From assembly GCA_022559845.1 (NCBI GenBank), contig CM040117.1, positions 16,888,856 to 16,952,855 on the forward strand: DNA of 64,000 nt. The letters are read 5' to 3'. Positions 35,675-49,000 of the stretch are shown piece after piece (positions within the stretch are counted from its first letter, which is position 1; each line of letters starts with the position of its first letter). The translations under genes were made by a program, and so were the position numbers. The notes below the pieces were generated by a model that was given only the letters and a program-made list of their open reading frames with translations, did not search any database and was not told where the DNA came from. This DNA comes from Amorphophallus konjac. Taxonomy: Eukaryota > Streptophyta > Magnoliopsida > Alismatales > Araceae.

Positions 35675-35726
35675 GTGCTGATGGCGTTGGATTAGGGCTG
35701 ATTCTGCATCACAAATCCCTTGGAAA
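35675..35726 (+). CDS. PES: Phytyl ester synthase, exon 2
   Basis: 52 bp between an acceptor TTTGCAG and a donor GTAAGT. Joined to exon 1 it gives LFLPGADGVGLGLILHHKSL, the family's conserved block around the oxyanion region (usually LFLPGIDGxGLGL). Intron 1 is 470 bp. Confidence 0.92.
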
Positions 35727-36584
35727 GTAAGTTTCTGGACAAACGGCACAACCTTTTTCTCTTCATATATGCACATATATAAACATTTAATTTACGGTGA
35801 AACAGTTGAGGATGTTTTACTGAACCTTCCTGAGATCTCTTGTCATTGGGTGGAGTTCCTTCATATGACATCTACTTTCCTATCTAAAATACTGAGAATA
35901 TTGCCAATCAAATTTATCAAGCATACATATTCTGTCTTCATGCCCCTTTCTACATTTTCGGCCTCTACGTTCAATGCGCGTGCCTCGTTAACTTTGTCAT
36001 TAAACCACGGTTAGAAAATCCTGCGACCTTCCGTGGAAACTACTTTGATACAGGATAATTTGATGTTTATGAAATTGTAGGAGGGATATCAATGTACAAA
36101 TTTCAATTAGGCTACAAAAGTTCTGGTCCTATCTTCAGATTAATCCAAAAGAAACAAAAATCAGCTTGTAACTAATTAAATTATCATCTCCTGGATTGGT
36201 CCATGCACTTGAGTTGAATTGCTAATTTGGAGATAACTCACCTATTATAGTTGCAAATATATTTGGCATCTTTGATGATTGAAATAGTTTACAATTTTGA
36301 CATTATTTTGGTTTCTGGCATGCTAAAAACACCCAGTGATGAACAGTGTTGTGTCCTAAGTAGTTATTGTAATCTGTTCAGTTAAAGTTGAGATGATGAA
36401 AAAGATAGGTTTAAACTTGCTAAATTAACGGACCTACAAAGTAAAGATTTAAAGCATGTTAAAGGTATTAAGAGTGGGGATGAAAGGATTATAGTTAAAC
36501 ATTGAAATTAAGGAAATGCATACTGATTGAGTGATTAGTGTTTTTAGAAATTAGTTTAAATTCATGTCGAATAGATCAAATACA

Positions 36585-38085
36585 AAAGCTATTTTCTTAT
36601 CGAGGAAGTTGATGGAGGGGTATAGAGAGATTAGGATATATACAGTTTTCAATTAGAGAAGGCCTATGATCGAATATCAAGAGAGTTAATTTGGTGAACC
36701 TTAGGGAAGAAGGACATCTCTAAAGGGTATGCTGATGTGGCTAAGAATATGTATGAGATGGCTTTTACTCATGATACTAAAAGTCAGCCAGTTTGGATTG
36801 GAATCGACTGATTCAGATTGGAACTATCTAGAACCAATCGGATTTAGCCATTTTTGAGGTTGAACCAGCCGGCTATATATTAAATTAATAAAATTGCAAA
36901 ACAAGCTTTTAACCGACTTGAATGGTGACTGAACCAGCTATGGACTGGTTCTAGAATTTAAATTGTTCTGGAGTTAGTTTTTTTAGTTTTTCTTTACAAT
37001 TTTGACATTTTATTAAACATTTATTAATATTTCTATCAAATGTTATGTACAAGCCTAGAGCTAGTTACAACGAGCCTAGACTAGTCTGAACTCATAGTCC
37101 TGAATCGGAATCAGCCATAGCCAATTCCAGTTCTAAGACCAATCTTTGAAACCATACTTGTAGTAGCATAAGAACTATCACCGTAGGGACATTTGAATTT
37201 CCTGCTACTATACAGTTACACCAAGGGCAACACTAAGCCCTTACCTCTTTAGATATAAATGAAATGACAAGACACTTATGTGGTAGTATCCCTTTGTGTA
37301 TGTTATTTTACAGAAGGTGTTGTATTAATTCATGTGAATGCAGATAATTTAAATGATAAGTTAATGTGGAGGGATATGTTCGAATTTAACGGTTTTAGGA
37401 TTATTTAGATTAGGTCAGAATATATGAAATGCAATTCATAAAATACGAGTGCGGGCCAAGAAGATTTTGTTAGGATCAATTGTCAAATTACTCCTAAAAG
37501 TTACAACTACTGATACTTTGGTTCTACTATTCAAGAGAATTAGAAATTCTAGTAGATGTTGCACAGGGGGTTAAGGCAGGTTAGTTGAAATACAGAAATA
37601 TGTTTGGAGTCCTCTGTAACCACCAGGTCCCTTTAGCTTAGAAGAAGTTTTATAGAACTGCTGTTAGACCTGCTATATTGCATGAGATTGAGTGTCGGAC
37701 GGTGAGAAAAGGACACTCACAAAAGCTTTGTAAGATAAGATTGGATTTGTGGAAAGGCTAGAAAGGATAAGATTCAGAATGGAAATATATGTGGAGACTT
37801 GGTGTAGCTTCTATTAATGTTAAACTTAGGAAAAATAGGCTTACATGGTTTGGTAGTGTGAGTCAGTGCCAAGTTTGACGCATATTAGAAGGTTTGATCA
37901 AATTTGAGTGGAGGGTAAAAAAGGCTCAGGGGTGAGCTTGAATGAGGTGATTGGACATAGTAAGAAATGTCTTGATCTTACCAGGTTTAACTGCAAAGAG
38001 GCTATTGGATAGATAAATGTGGCACAATAGGATTCATGTAGCAGGTCCCAATTAAATAAGATAAGGCTTTGATGATGATAATGAC
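36585..38085 (+). pseudogene. Decayed RTE LINE with an internal insertion
   Basis: Plus-strand relic of the same family as 2605-3707. Traces include AIFLSRKLMEGYRE at 36585, KAYDRISRELIW at about 36660, EFPATIQLHQG at about 37195, and YFGSTIQEN at about 37515. It ends in AATAAGATAAGGCTTTGATG at about 38060. Many stops and frameshifts. A segment of about 380 bp (roughly 36777-37160), with AACCAGCC/GGACTGGTTC words, interrupts the reverse transcriptase and seems to be a separate insertion. Confidence 0.75.
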
Positions 38086-38102
38086 ATGAGGACTAGCTTG
38101 TA

Positions 38103-38206
38103 GAAGGTACTTTTGGTCAGAAGAACATGTAACCGTCTAGACTATCTTGTGGTTGAAGGTACTTTTGGTCAGAAGAACATGTAACCGTCTAGACTATCTT
38201 GTGGTT
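38103..38206. repeat. Perfect 52 bp tandem duplication
   Basis: Copies at 38103-38154 and 38155-38206 are identical by eye (starting GAAGGTACTTTTGGTCAGAA). They lie just past the RTE relic. Confidence 0.9.
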
Positions 38207-38380
38207 TTACTGTTGATAGCAATCTACTAGTTAAGGTTGAAAGGTGAGTAAGGCAACTTTATAGTCTTGCATTAGCCTCAACATTGCTTCCTATCACACA
38301 CATGAAAACAAAAAGGGAAGGATGGAATGGTAGTTAAAAAGAGTGAAAAAGCACCTAGCTACAACAGTGGTTTGTCCTAC

Positions 38381-41300
38381 TGTCACGCCCCGAGCGTGGA
38401 GGGGACCCGGCACGCGTGACGAGTTTATATAGATCATGTCAATCAGAGCAATAAGATTTTTTGTCGCAAAAACAGAGTGCGCAAAAGGCATGGAAACATA
38501 ATAACTAAGCTGTAAATTTCCAAAATAATAACAATATTCCAAGATGACAATTATCCAATTAACCATAATGATAATGACCCAAATTAAATCAAAAGGTTAC
38601 AAGCCTTAACAAGTTTTTCCCAAATGATAAAAGGCAATATAATATAGGACTCGACAAGACATGGCTAGACACGACTCGGCAACGGCTCGATGTCCGGTAG
38701 CTCTACACTCTTCACTCGGTCTCATTCCCATTTGTGTGGTTGTCGCTATCCGAGTTACCTGAAAAATGTTGGAATGAAACTGGATAAGCTAACGCTCAGT
38801 AGGAATTATATCTCAAGTTCTAGCAGTCTTTAAGTTATTACATGTTGCGTGCAATGCAGGTATAGCTATGCATGATAGAGGAGCAAGATATCAAGAACTT
38901 TATAGAAAGAATAACGCACGATTTCAAGGTATCAATAATGTACTATCAAGTATTTGCACAATTTTTTTCAGGAAAGTAAGAACCAATGTGCAAGCATGTA
39001 ATATCAAGTACGTGTTACTAGAAATTTGGCTATTTCATTCAAGCAAGTACTTGCCCATTCCGGGCCACGCAAGTCAAGTCAAGCACGCAAATAATGTCAC
39101 GAGAGAGTGAGTGGAATGCCTTATATCTAGCAAGTCAAGCACTTCGGTGCAATGCCACACCGTGATCAATATAGCTCCCATGAGCACAAGTACTTTCGAG
39201 TGTTCCTCTCAGGACCAGATCGGGTCCCATTAACGCCAGCATTGAGTCATGTGTTTCTTTCGACATTTCACTCTAGTTTATAGCCAATATAGAATTCCAA
39301 GGGATTTAACTATCGTAGGAACATAAGGTGGATCTCATGGAACAGAGTTCAAGAACTAATTTTCATGTAAGGATGGACTATGACTAAACCCCATAATATG
39401 CACGATATATCGGAAATCTGGGTGGACTTGGCGCCTCTAGGGCTGCCACAGATTACTGAATTGGCGCCTATCTGGCTGCCATTAATTTCAGAAATGGCGC
39501 CCTTACTGAGGAGCGCTTATTCTATGAACAAGACAGGGACAACAACACACTGTGAGGGCTATGCTATCATGCTTCTTTAGAGTGACATGGCATTCAAGGG
39601 GATCGGGGGTTTTAATGGTACAACCTGCTCGGCTGCCTTGAGGGAATCCAAGGCTAGCGTAGACTTACGGAGGCCTCAATGATGAAATCGCCAGTCCGAG
39701 GGAAGGAATATATCCCGCGGAGGGCTCAAACATCACCGAGAGTGGAGGGGTGTACGAGAAATGCGAGAAATGTGGGACTGCATCTACGTACTGAGATAAC
39801 AACACCTAGAACCCGCGGTGTGGGTTAGACAGAAGCTCAAGAAATCTGGAAATCTGTCACTCAGGAAAATGGCGCCCAGACAGGTTCCATTTATTGATCA
39901 AATGGCGCCCAGTAAGGTGCCCTTATTTTATGAAATGGCGCCCAGACAGGTGCCATTAATTTATGAAATGGCGCCTGTCCACAGGGGCGCCCAATCCTCT
40001 GTGAGACAGGAAACACACTTTCTGGAATTGGCGCCCAGGTGGGTGCCATTATTTGATGAAATGGCGCCCTGGTGGGTGCCATCATTTTACTAAATGGCGC
40101 CTGTTGATAGGGGCGCCCATTACTTAATATTCCAATTTTCATTTTTTTGTCCCAAAGTAATTGGCGCCCCCTCACAGAGTCATCATTTAATTGGCGACTC
40201 TGCGGAGGGTCATCATTTAATTATTTGGGGCCCAAGGCATGGGCGCCCATTTCTGTGTGATGCTACGCATCGGGCTGGTACGTTCTGAGACACAAAACAC
40301 TGTTCACAATTTCTAACGTTCACAGAATCAGGAAGTAAAGACATGGATAGACAGAGAAAAATATCAGGATTCCAAGATCATGCTCATGCAAGAATATTAG
40401 GGTTTCATTTCATAGATATTAATTTTCTAAACACGGTGTTTATTAATTACAGGAAAAGGGAATTGGAATGGGCGCCCTTCACTGGGTCGCCCATTCAAGA
40501 ATGGGCGCCCAGATGCTGGTCGCCCTTTAATTGATGGCAGCCTCTTAGGCGCCATTTACAAACATGCTTCGGTCTCCGCAAAACCCGTGTAACAGGCTAT
40601 ACAATATGGAAAATGGATGTATAGTAGTGCTACTCATGCTTGTTACCCTATATCAGCTACGAGTTGGGCCAAATCTTGAGAACACCTACCTTTTTGGAGT
40701 GATTAACGAGGTGCAGGTAATATAGAATAAAGAAGAAAGAAAGTCAAGCCCCTTTACGTTCTTTTCAGCAAGCTTCAGCAACAGGAAGGAGAACGTAGGA
40801 AGAAGATGCCCTTCACGTTCACGTCTTCTTCACGGCCATGAGAGGAAGAAAAGAAGGAAGATCCTTCTCTTCTGCAGGTGGAGACACTAGCAGCAGGAGG
40901 ATGTCGGCAATAATCTACCGCCTGTTCGATGGAGAAGAATAATTATTGGGAAAGAGAACCCCAAGGGTTCATTGCCAGCAAAGGTTTTAAAACCTTGCTA
41001 TTCGTCTTTCAAACACTTCTAGAAGAACAACATTTTTCCCTATTAGGAATTGGCGCCCAAGAGAGGGGCGCCCATTAATCTGCGTCCTTGCAAGAGGGCG
41101 TTTATTAAGGGAAATGACGCCCTTGTAGGAGGGCGCCCATTCACCCGTTTGACCAGTCAAAAGGGAATTGGCACCCTTGTAGAGGGGCGCCCATTAAGGT
41201 GATTGGCGCCTTTGATAAGGGCGCCCATTAAACTGCACCCTCATAGAGGGTCACCCATTAACTGGGTTGACCCAGTCAATGGAATTGGCGCCCAAGACAG

Positions 41301-41448
41301 GGGCGCCGATTCCTTCTGTGTGGAGAAGTAGGAAAACCCCTATACGTGTCATTTATGTGTGGATTTTTAAGTGATGTTGGGCCTTTATATAGAGTTATTT
41401 ATTTAGGAAAAAGTTAGTTTCTCCATTATGTTCATCCGGGGTGCTACA
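38381..41448 (-). repeat. Tekay-like 3' LTR (left copy)
   Basis: 3068 bp. It contains two clusters of the palindrome GGCGCC (about 39440-40560 and 41045-41310), mostly as AATGGCGCCC and GGGCGCCCATT. A segment of about 44 bp near 40509-40552 (GATGCTGGTCGCCC...) is missing from the other LTR. Confidence 0.92.
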
Positions 41449-41527
41449 CTCTCCCCCACTTAAAAAAATTTGGTCCCCAAATTCAACTGCATATACGGAG
41501 ACATGGAGGGTGCGGAGTACTTACATA

Positions 41528-44500
41528 CTAGAATAGCTCTGGAAATCTCCTTCTCATAGACTCCTCGGTTTCCCATGTAGCTTCTTGTTCTAAGCATCGA
41601 TTCCATTGGATTTTCACCATAGGGATCGTCTTGTTCCTCAAAACTCGGATTTCTCGGTCTAGGATCTTCATCGGCTTTTGCTCGTAGGTAAGGTCATTTT
41701 GTATCACTAAGTCATTATGGTCAATGACGTGGAAAGGATCGTGCACATACTTCTTCAGCATAGAAATATGGAATACATTGTGCACTTCTGATAGTTGTGG
41801 ATGCAAGGCAATGCGATAAGCCACCTTGCCAACTCTTTCCAATACTTCGAATGGACCAATAAACCTCGGTGTAAGCTTGCCCTTAACACCGAATCTTCTA
41901 ATACCTCGGCCGGGGGATACCTTGAGAAAAACATGGTCTCTAGCTTAAAATTCCAGATCTCTTCTTCTATTGTCAGCATACGACTTCTGCCTGGATTGTG
42001 CTATCTTGAGTCTTTCTCGAATGAGGTGTATCTTCTCGGTTGTATCTCTTACCATATCTGGGCCTAGAATTTGTATTTCGCCGACTTCATCCCAGCATAT
42101 TGGAGATCGGTAACTCCTACCATAAAGTGCCTCGAAAGGTGCCATTTGGATACTGGCTTGATAACTGTTGTTATAAGCAAATTCGGCTAGGGGTAAGTGG
42201 TCATGCCAGCTACCGCCGAAATCTATAATACATGCCCTTAACATATCTTCAACAACTTGGTTTGTCCTCTTAGTCTGACCATTTGTCTGGGGATGGAAAG
42301 CGTTGAGTTTCGTCCCCAGAGAGTGTTGTAATCCTTTCCAGAAATGAGAAGTGAAGCGCGGGTCTCGGTCAGATACGATTGACACAGGAACTCCATGCAA
42401 TCCAACAACCTCCCTGATGTATATGGCTGCAAGAACATCAACTGACCATCGGCTCTTGATGGGCAAGAAATGAGCCGATTTAGTTAGACGGTCGATGATT
42501 ACCCAAATTCCATCATGTCCGCCCCTAAACTTAGGCAAGCCCATGATGAAGTCCATGCCGATGTCTTCCCACTTCCACTTGGGAATATCTAGCGGATGCA
42601 GTTTTCCGGTGGGTTTCTGATGTTCCGCCTTCACTTGTTGGCATGTCAGACAGCGAGACATGAAGTCCGCTGCCTCCCTTTTCATATTAGGCCACTAGAA
42701 AGTCCGTTTCAAGTCTTGGTACATTTTAGTGGCTCCAGGGTGAATTGTGTATCTTGATCGATGAGCTTCTTCAAGTATCTTCTTCTTCAACTCGGGACAG
42801 TTCGGTACACATGTCCTTTCATGAAATAGCAATCTGCCATCGGGTGACAGCTTGAAATCGAGTCTCTCATCCAGCTTGTCCCTTATCTCTACTAGTACAA
42901 GATCTTCTTCTTGTAGCTTCTTAATTTCAGGTAGCAAATCTGGATGTAGACTCATATGGGATGAAGTAATACACCCGTTCTGCTCATCCGTGCTTATATT
43001 GAGTTCTGAGAATTTCTCCTGTAACTTTCATTCTTGAATCATACAGTTGGTCAGTATTGCTCTCGGCTTTCGACTGAGGGCATCAGCTACGGAATTACCC
43101 TTACCAGGATGGTATTGGATTGTGAAGTCGAAATCCTTGAGATATCCAAGCCAACGCCTTTGCCTCATATTTAGTTCATTCTGGAAAAATAGATATTTGA
43201 GATTTTTGTGATCGGAGTATACTGTGAATTGTTCTCCGTAGAGATAGTGTCTCCATATCTTTAAGGCGAACACTACCGCAGCCAGCTCTAAATCATGCAC
43301 CGGATAGTTCTCTTCGTGCTTCTTTAATTGCCGGGAAGAGTATGCAATGACCCTTCCATCTTGCATCAATACACACCCGAGGCCAATACCAGAAGCATCG
43401 GTATATATCTCGTACTTCTCTCCTTCAATTGATAATGATAAGATTGGAGCAGTGGTCAAGAGATCCTTCAAAGCTTGAAAACTCTTCTCACAGTCTTCAT
43501 TCCACTCATAAGGTACTTCCTTGCGAGTCAACCTGGTGAGAGGAACAACAATTTTTGAGAAGTCCTTGATGAAACGTCGGTAGTAACTAGCTAGCCCCAA
43601 GAAACTTCGAATCTCCGTTGCATTTGTTGGTCGTTCCCATTTCTTCACGTCTTCGACTTTTGATGGGTCCACGGAAATTTCGTTCTTTGAGACTATATGG
43701 CCCAAGACGGATACTTCTTCGAGCCAGAACTTACATTTGCTAAATTTGGTATACAATTTATTTTCCCTTAATATCTGCAATGCCTTCTTCAGATGTACTT
43801 TATGGTCTTCTTCAGACTTTGCATAAATTAAGATATCATCAATAAAGACCACAATGAATTGATCCAGATGTGGCCTAAACGTGCTGTTCATTAACTGCAT
43901 AAAGGCTGCAGGGGCATTTGTTAGTCCGAAAGGCATAACCGTAAATTCGTAATGCCCATACCTGCTTCGGAATACAGTTTTATGAATGTCTTCTTCTTTG
44001 ATCCTCAGTTGGTGGTAACCAGACCGGAGATCAATCTTGGAGAAGTATTTAGCTCCGGATATTTGATCGAATAGCTCATCAATCCTCGGCATCGTGTATT
44101 TGTTCTTGATTGTTAGGTGGTTCAGCTGTCGATAGTCGATGCAGAGTCTCATCGATCCGTCCTTCTTCTTGACAAATAGCACGGGTGCTCCCCATGGGGA
44201 AGTACTCGGCCTAATGAAACCCTTTTTCAATAACTCAATTAGCTACTCTTTTAGCTCCTTTAGCTCAGCGGGGGACATTCTGTAAGGTGCCTTGGAAACA
44301 GGACCAGCATCAGGGACAAGGTCGATTGTGAACGACACTCCCCTTTCCGGGGGTAAGCCGGGCAATTCTTCTGAAAAAATGTTGGGAAAATCCCGAACTA
44401 CATGGATGTCTTCAAGTTTAGACTCCTCGACTTCCGTGGCAGTCACAAATGCTATGAAAGTCACACATCCTTTACTTATAAGTTTGCTAGCTCTGAGAGC

Positions 44501-44977
44501 TGAGATAAGGGGTGATCTGTTCCGAGGGCTAATGTAAACCAGCTCTGAGTAATCCACAAAAGTTATCTTGCCATTTCGGCAATCTATAGTTGCTTGGTGT
44601 GTGGATAACCAGTCGGCACCTAGTATGACGTCATTCCCCTTCATGTCTAGGCATATCAGGTTGGCAGGTAGTTTGTTTCCTTTAACCATAACTTTATAGT
44701 TTAGGTAATGATGTGTGATATCGGACTCACTCCCGAGAGGAGTAGAGAGGACCAAGTCTAACAGTTCAAGTTCCTTAGAAAATAAAGCAACAAATTTCTT
44801 GGAAACAAATGAATGAGTTGCTCCGGTATTAAATAAAACTTTAGCAGTCTTAGAACGAACAGTTAGTGTACCTTCCACAATTCCACCTTCCGTTGATTCC
44901 GTCTCTTGGAGAGTTTGCAGACGGCCTTGTTTCTTTGTCGGACGCTTCTCATCTTTAGTGGTTTGCTCATTCATCAT
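41528..44977 (-). pseudogene. Tekay-like pol: protease, RT, RNase H, integrase, chromodomain
   Basis: One frame with four internal stops. Protease reads VLFNTGATHSFVS, with Asn for the catalytic Asp (codon 44828-44830). Reverse transcriptase has [13 protein letters not shown] and the FIDDILIY active site. RNase H has [18 protein letters not shown] and [11 protein letters not shown]. Integrase has a HHCC finger ending CLTCQQVK, DFIMGLP and VSDRDPRFTS carrying two acidic residues, and GQTKRTNQ where GQTER is usual, so the third acidic residue is Lys (codon 42269-42271). The end ILDREIRVLR ... VKIQWNRC ... EATWETEE is chromodomain-like. Stops lie at 44243 (Gln CAG to TAG), 43028 (TGA), 42695 (Trp to TAG) and 41945 (Gln CAA to TAA). 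Confidence 0.93.
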
Positions 44978-45040
44978 CGGGCAATCAGGGATTCGATGTT
45001 CTCGGCTCCCACATCGGATACAAGCTCCCAGTCTCCTCCA

Positions 45041-45870
45041 TCATTCCTCGACTCTATGGTCGGCCTTGTCACAGTGTTTACAAACTTCTTTAGAAGGTGT
45101 GGTGATGGAGAATGGCTTGTCATTCTTCTTAAATTTCTTTTCTTTGGAGGACTCCCCTCCATTGTCTGACCGCTTCTTGTTAAATAATGGTTTGAAGTTT
45201 TCGAGACTTGTGACTTGCTCCTTCTTGCCTCTTCTTCGGATCTTATCAGAAAATTCAGTGGCATCCTCGAGCAATTGTGCACGTCGGACCATTTCCGAAT
45301 AGACTTGGATGTCCATCGGTGCCAGTTGGGTAATGTATTGGGGTCGAAGCCCGTTGAGGAACCTTATTGCCTTCATCTTTTCAGTACACACTAAGTGGGG
45401 TGCATACCTGGACAATCTTGAAAACTGGGCCTCATACTCGGCCATAGTCAGGTCCGTTGTTTCAATGCGAAAAATTCCGCGGCCTTTTTCTCCTGAATGT
45501 GGTCGAAAAGTACTTGTCGTTGTAATGTTCGACAAATTCGGCCCATGTGACATAGTCACCAGGCAATGTTGCTTCTACGGATTCCCACCAACATCGAGCG
45601 TCCCGCTCCAGTTGGAATGTAGCCAGCAAAACCTTTTCTTCATCCGTGCATTGCATTACACGAAAAATTCTTTCGATTTCCTTCAACCAGTTCTCAGCAT
45701 ACTCGGGGTCAGACGAGCCAGCGAATCTTGGTGGGTTCATGTTGCGAAAATCCTATGGAGATCATCAGCTTTACGGTTGGCTCCGCCCTGCGCCACCTGC
45801 TGTAGTGTCTATGTAAGACCTTGCACCGTGCGCTGCATCTCGCGCCATTGTGCTCTTTCAGCGGCCATAA
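45041..45870 (-). pseudogene. Tekay-like gag
   Basis: Starts MAAERAQWREMQRTVQGLTQ near 45869 and includes NPPRFAGSSDPEYAENWLKE and LLATFQLERDARCWWES, the retrotransposon gag core. A frameshift near 45470 moves into the frame used by pol. The first zinc knuckle CKHCDKADHRVEE is followed by a stop exactly where the last Cys should be (45041-45043). A second knuckle CIRCGSREHRIPDC follows in the same frame. Gag forms the particle shell and binds RNA. Confidence 0.9.
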
Positions 45871-46043
45871 TCCTACCAGAGATTTTGATCAAATTAGTTT
45901 CGTGTTTCCAATTATAATTTTGGACGTCAACATAAGACTTAACCCATGGCTCTACCCATCTCACCGGGTATAAGGAGTATACCTATCCTTGGACTCGAGT
46001 TTTCCTAGGAACTTGAAATCCTAGGCTCTGATATCACGAAAAC

Positions 46044-49000
46044 TGTCACGCCCCGAGCGCGGAAGGGACTTGGTATGCGTGACGAGTTTATATAGATCAT
46101 GTCAATCAGAGCAATAATATTTTTTGTCGCAAAGACAGAGTGCACAAAAGACATGGAAACATAATAACTAAGCTGTAAATTTTCAAAATAATAACAATAT
46201 TCCAAGATGACAATTATCCAATTAACCATAATGATAATGACCCAAATTAAATCAAACAGTTACAAGCCTTAACAAGTTTTTCCCAAATGATAAAAGGCAA
46301 TATAATATAGGACTCGACAAGACATGGCTAGACACGACTCGGCAACGGCTCGATGTCCGGTAGCTCTACACTCTTCACTCGGTCTCATTCCCATTCGTGT
46401 GGTTGTCGCTATCCGAGTTACCTGAAAAATGTTGGAATGAAACTGGATGAACTAACGCTCAGTAGGAATTATATCTCAAGTTCTAGCAGTCTTTAAGTAA
46501 TTACATGTTGCGTGCAATGCAGGTATAGCTATGCATGATGGACGAGCAAGATATCAAGAACTTTATAGAAAGAATAACGCACGATTTCAAAGTATCAATA
46601 ATGTACTATCAAGTATTTGCACAATTTTTTTCAGGAAAGTAAGAATCAATGTGCAAGCATGTAATATCAAGTACGTGTTAGTAGAAATTTGGCTATTTCA
46701 TTCAAGTAAGTACTTGCCCATTCCGGGCCACGCAAGTCAAGTCTTCGCCCATTTCTGGCTACGCAAGTCAAGTCAAGCACGCAAATAATGTTACGAGAGA
46801 GTGAGTGGAATGCCTTATATCTAGCAAGTCAAGCACTTCGGTGCAATGTCACACCGTGATCAATATAGCTCCCATGAGCACAAGTACTTTCGGGTGCTCC
46901 TCTCAGGACCAGATCGGGCCCCATTAATGCCAGCATTGAGTCATGCATTTCTTTCGACATTTCACTCTAGTTTATAGCCAATATAAAATTCCAAGGGATT
47001 TAACTATCGTAGGAACATAAGGTGGATCTCATGGAACAGAGTTCAAGAACTAATTTTCATGTAAGGATGGACTATGACTAAACCCCATAATATGCACGAT
47101 ATATCGGAAATCTGGGTGGACTTGGCGCCTCTAGGGCTGCCACAGATTACTGAATTGGCGCCTATCTGGCTGCCATTAATTTCAGAAATGGCGCCCTTAC
47201 TGAGGAGCGCTTATTCTATGAACAAGACAGGGACAACAACACACTGTGAGGGCTATGCTATCATGCTTCTTTAGAGTGACATGGCATTCAAGGGGATCGG
47301 GGGTTTTAATGGTACAACCTGCTCGGCTGCCTTGAGGGAATCCAAGGCTAGCGTAGACTTACGGAGGCCTCAATGATGAAATCGCCAGTCCGAGGGAAGG
47401 AATATATCCCGCGGAGGGCTCAAACATCACCGAGAGTGGAGGGGTGTACGAGAAATGCGAGAAATGTGGGACTGCATCTACGTACTGAGATAACAACACC
47501 TAGAACCCGCGGTGTGGGTTAGACAGAAGCTCAAGAAATCTGGAAATCTGTCACTCAGGAAAATGGCGCCCAGACAGGTTCCATTTATTGATCAAATGGC
47601 GCCCAGTAAGGTGCCCTTATTTTATGAAATGGCGCCCAGACAGGTGCCATTAATTTATGAAATGGCGCCTGTCCACAGGGGCGCCCAATCCTCTGTGAGA
47701 CAGGAAACACACTTTCTGGAATTGGCGCCCAGGTGGGTGCCATTATTTGATGAAATGGCACCCTGGTGGGTGCCATCATTTTACTAAATGGCGCCTGTTG
47801 ATAGGGGCGTCCATTACTTAATATTCCAATTTTCATTTTTTTGTCCCAAACTAATTGGCACCCCCTCACAGAGTCATCATTTAATTGGCGACTCTGCGGA
47901 GGGTCATCATTTAATTATTTGGGGCCCAAGGCATGGGCGCCCATTTCTGTGTGATGCTACGCATCGGGCTGGTACGTTCTGAGACACAAAATACTGTTCA
48001 CAATTTCTAACGTTCACAGAATCAGGAAGTAAAGACATGGATAGACAGAGAAAAATATCAGGATTCCAAGATCATACTCATGCAAGAATATTAGGGTTTC
48101 ATTTCATAGATATTAATTTTCTAAACACGGTGTTTATTAATTACAGGAAAAGGGAATTGGAATGGGCGCCCTTCACTGGGTCGCCCATTCAAAAATGGGC
48201 GCCATTTACAAACATGCTTCGGTCTTCGCAAAACCCGTGTAACAAGCTATACAATATGGAAAATGGATGTATAGTAGTGCTACTCATGCTTGTTACCCTA
48301 TATCAGCTACGAGTTGGGCCAAATCTTGAGAACACCTACCTTTTTGGAATGATTAACGAGGTGCAGGTAATATAGAATAAAGAAGAAAGAAAGCCAAGCC
48401 CCTTCACGTTCTCTTCAGCAAGCTTCAACAGCAGGAAGGAGAACGTAGGAAGAAGATGCCCTTCACGTTCGCGTCTTCTTCACGGCCGTGAGAGGAAGAA
48501 AAGAAGGAAGATCCTTCTCTTCTGCAGGTGGAGACACTAACAACAGCAGGATGTCGACAGTAATCTACCGCCTGTTCGATGGAGAAGAATAATTATAGGG
48601 AAAGAGAACCCCAAGGGTCCATTGCGAGCGAAGGTTTTAAAACCTTGCTATTCGTCTTTCAAACACTTCTGGAAGAACAACATTTTCCCTGTTAGGAATT
48701 GGCGCCCAAGAAAGGGGCGCCTATTAATCTGCGTCCTTGCAAGAGGGCGTTTATTAAGGGAAATGGCGCCCTTGTAGGAGGGCGTCCATTCACCCGTTTG
48801 ACCAGTCAAAAGGCAATTGGCGCCCTTGTAGAGGGGCGCCCATTATGGTGATTGGCGCCTTTGATAAGGGCGCCCATTAAACTGCGCCCTCATAGATGGT
48901 CGCCCATTAACTGGGTTGACCCAGTCGATGGAATTGGCGCCCAAGACAGGGGCGCTGATTCCTTCTGTGTGGAGAAATAGGAAAACCTCTATACGTGTCA

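Noticed and set aside
39380..40534. Repeated MAP-rich frames (MAPRQVP type) in both Tekay-like LTRs
   Set aside because: By-product of AATGGCGCC repeats in the LTR; identical in both LTRs, so a feature of the repeat and not a host gene.
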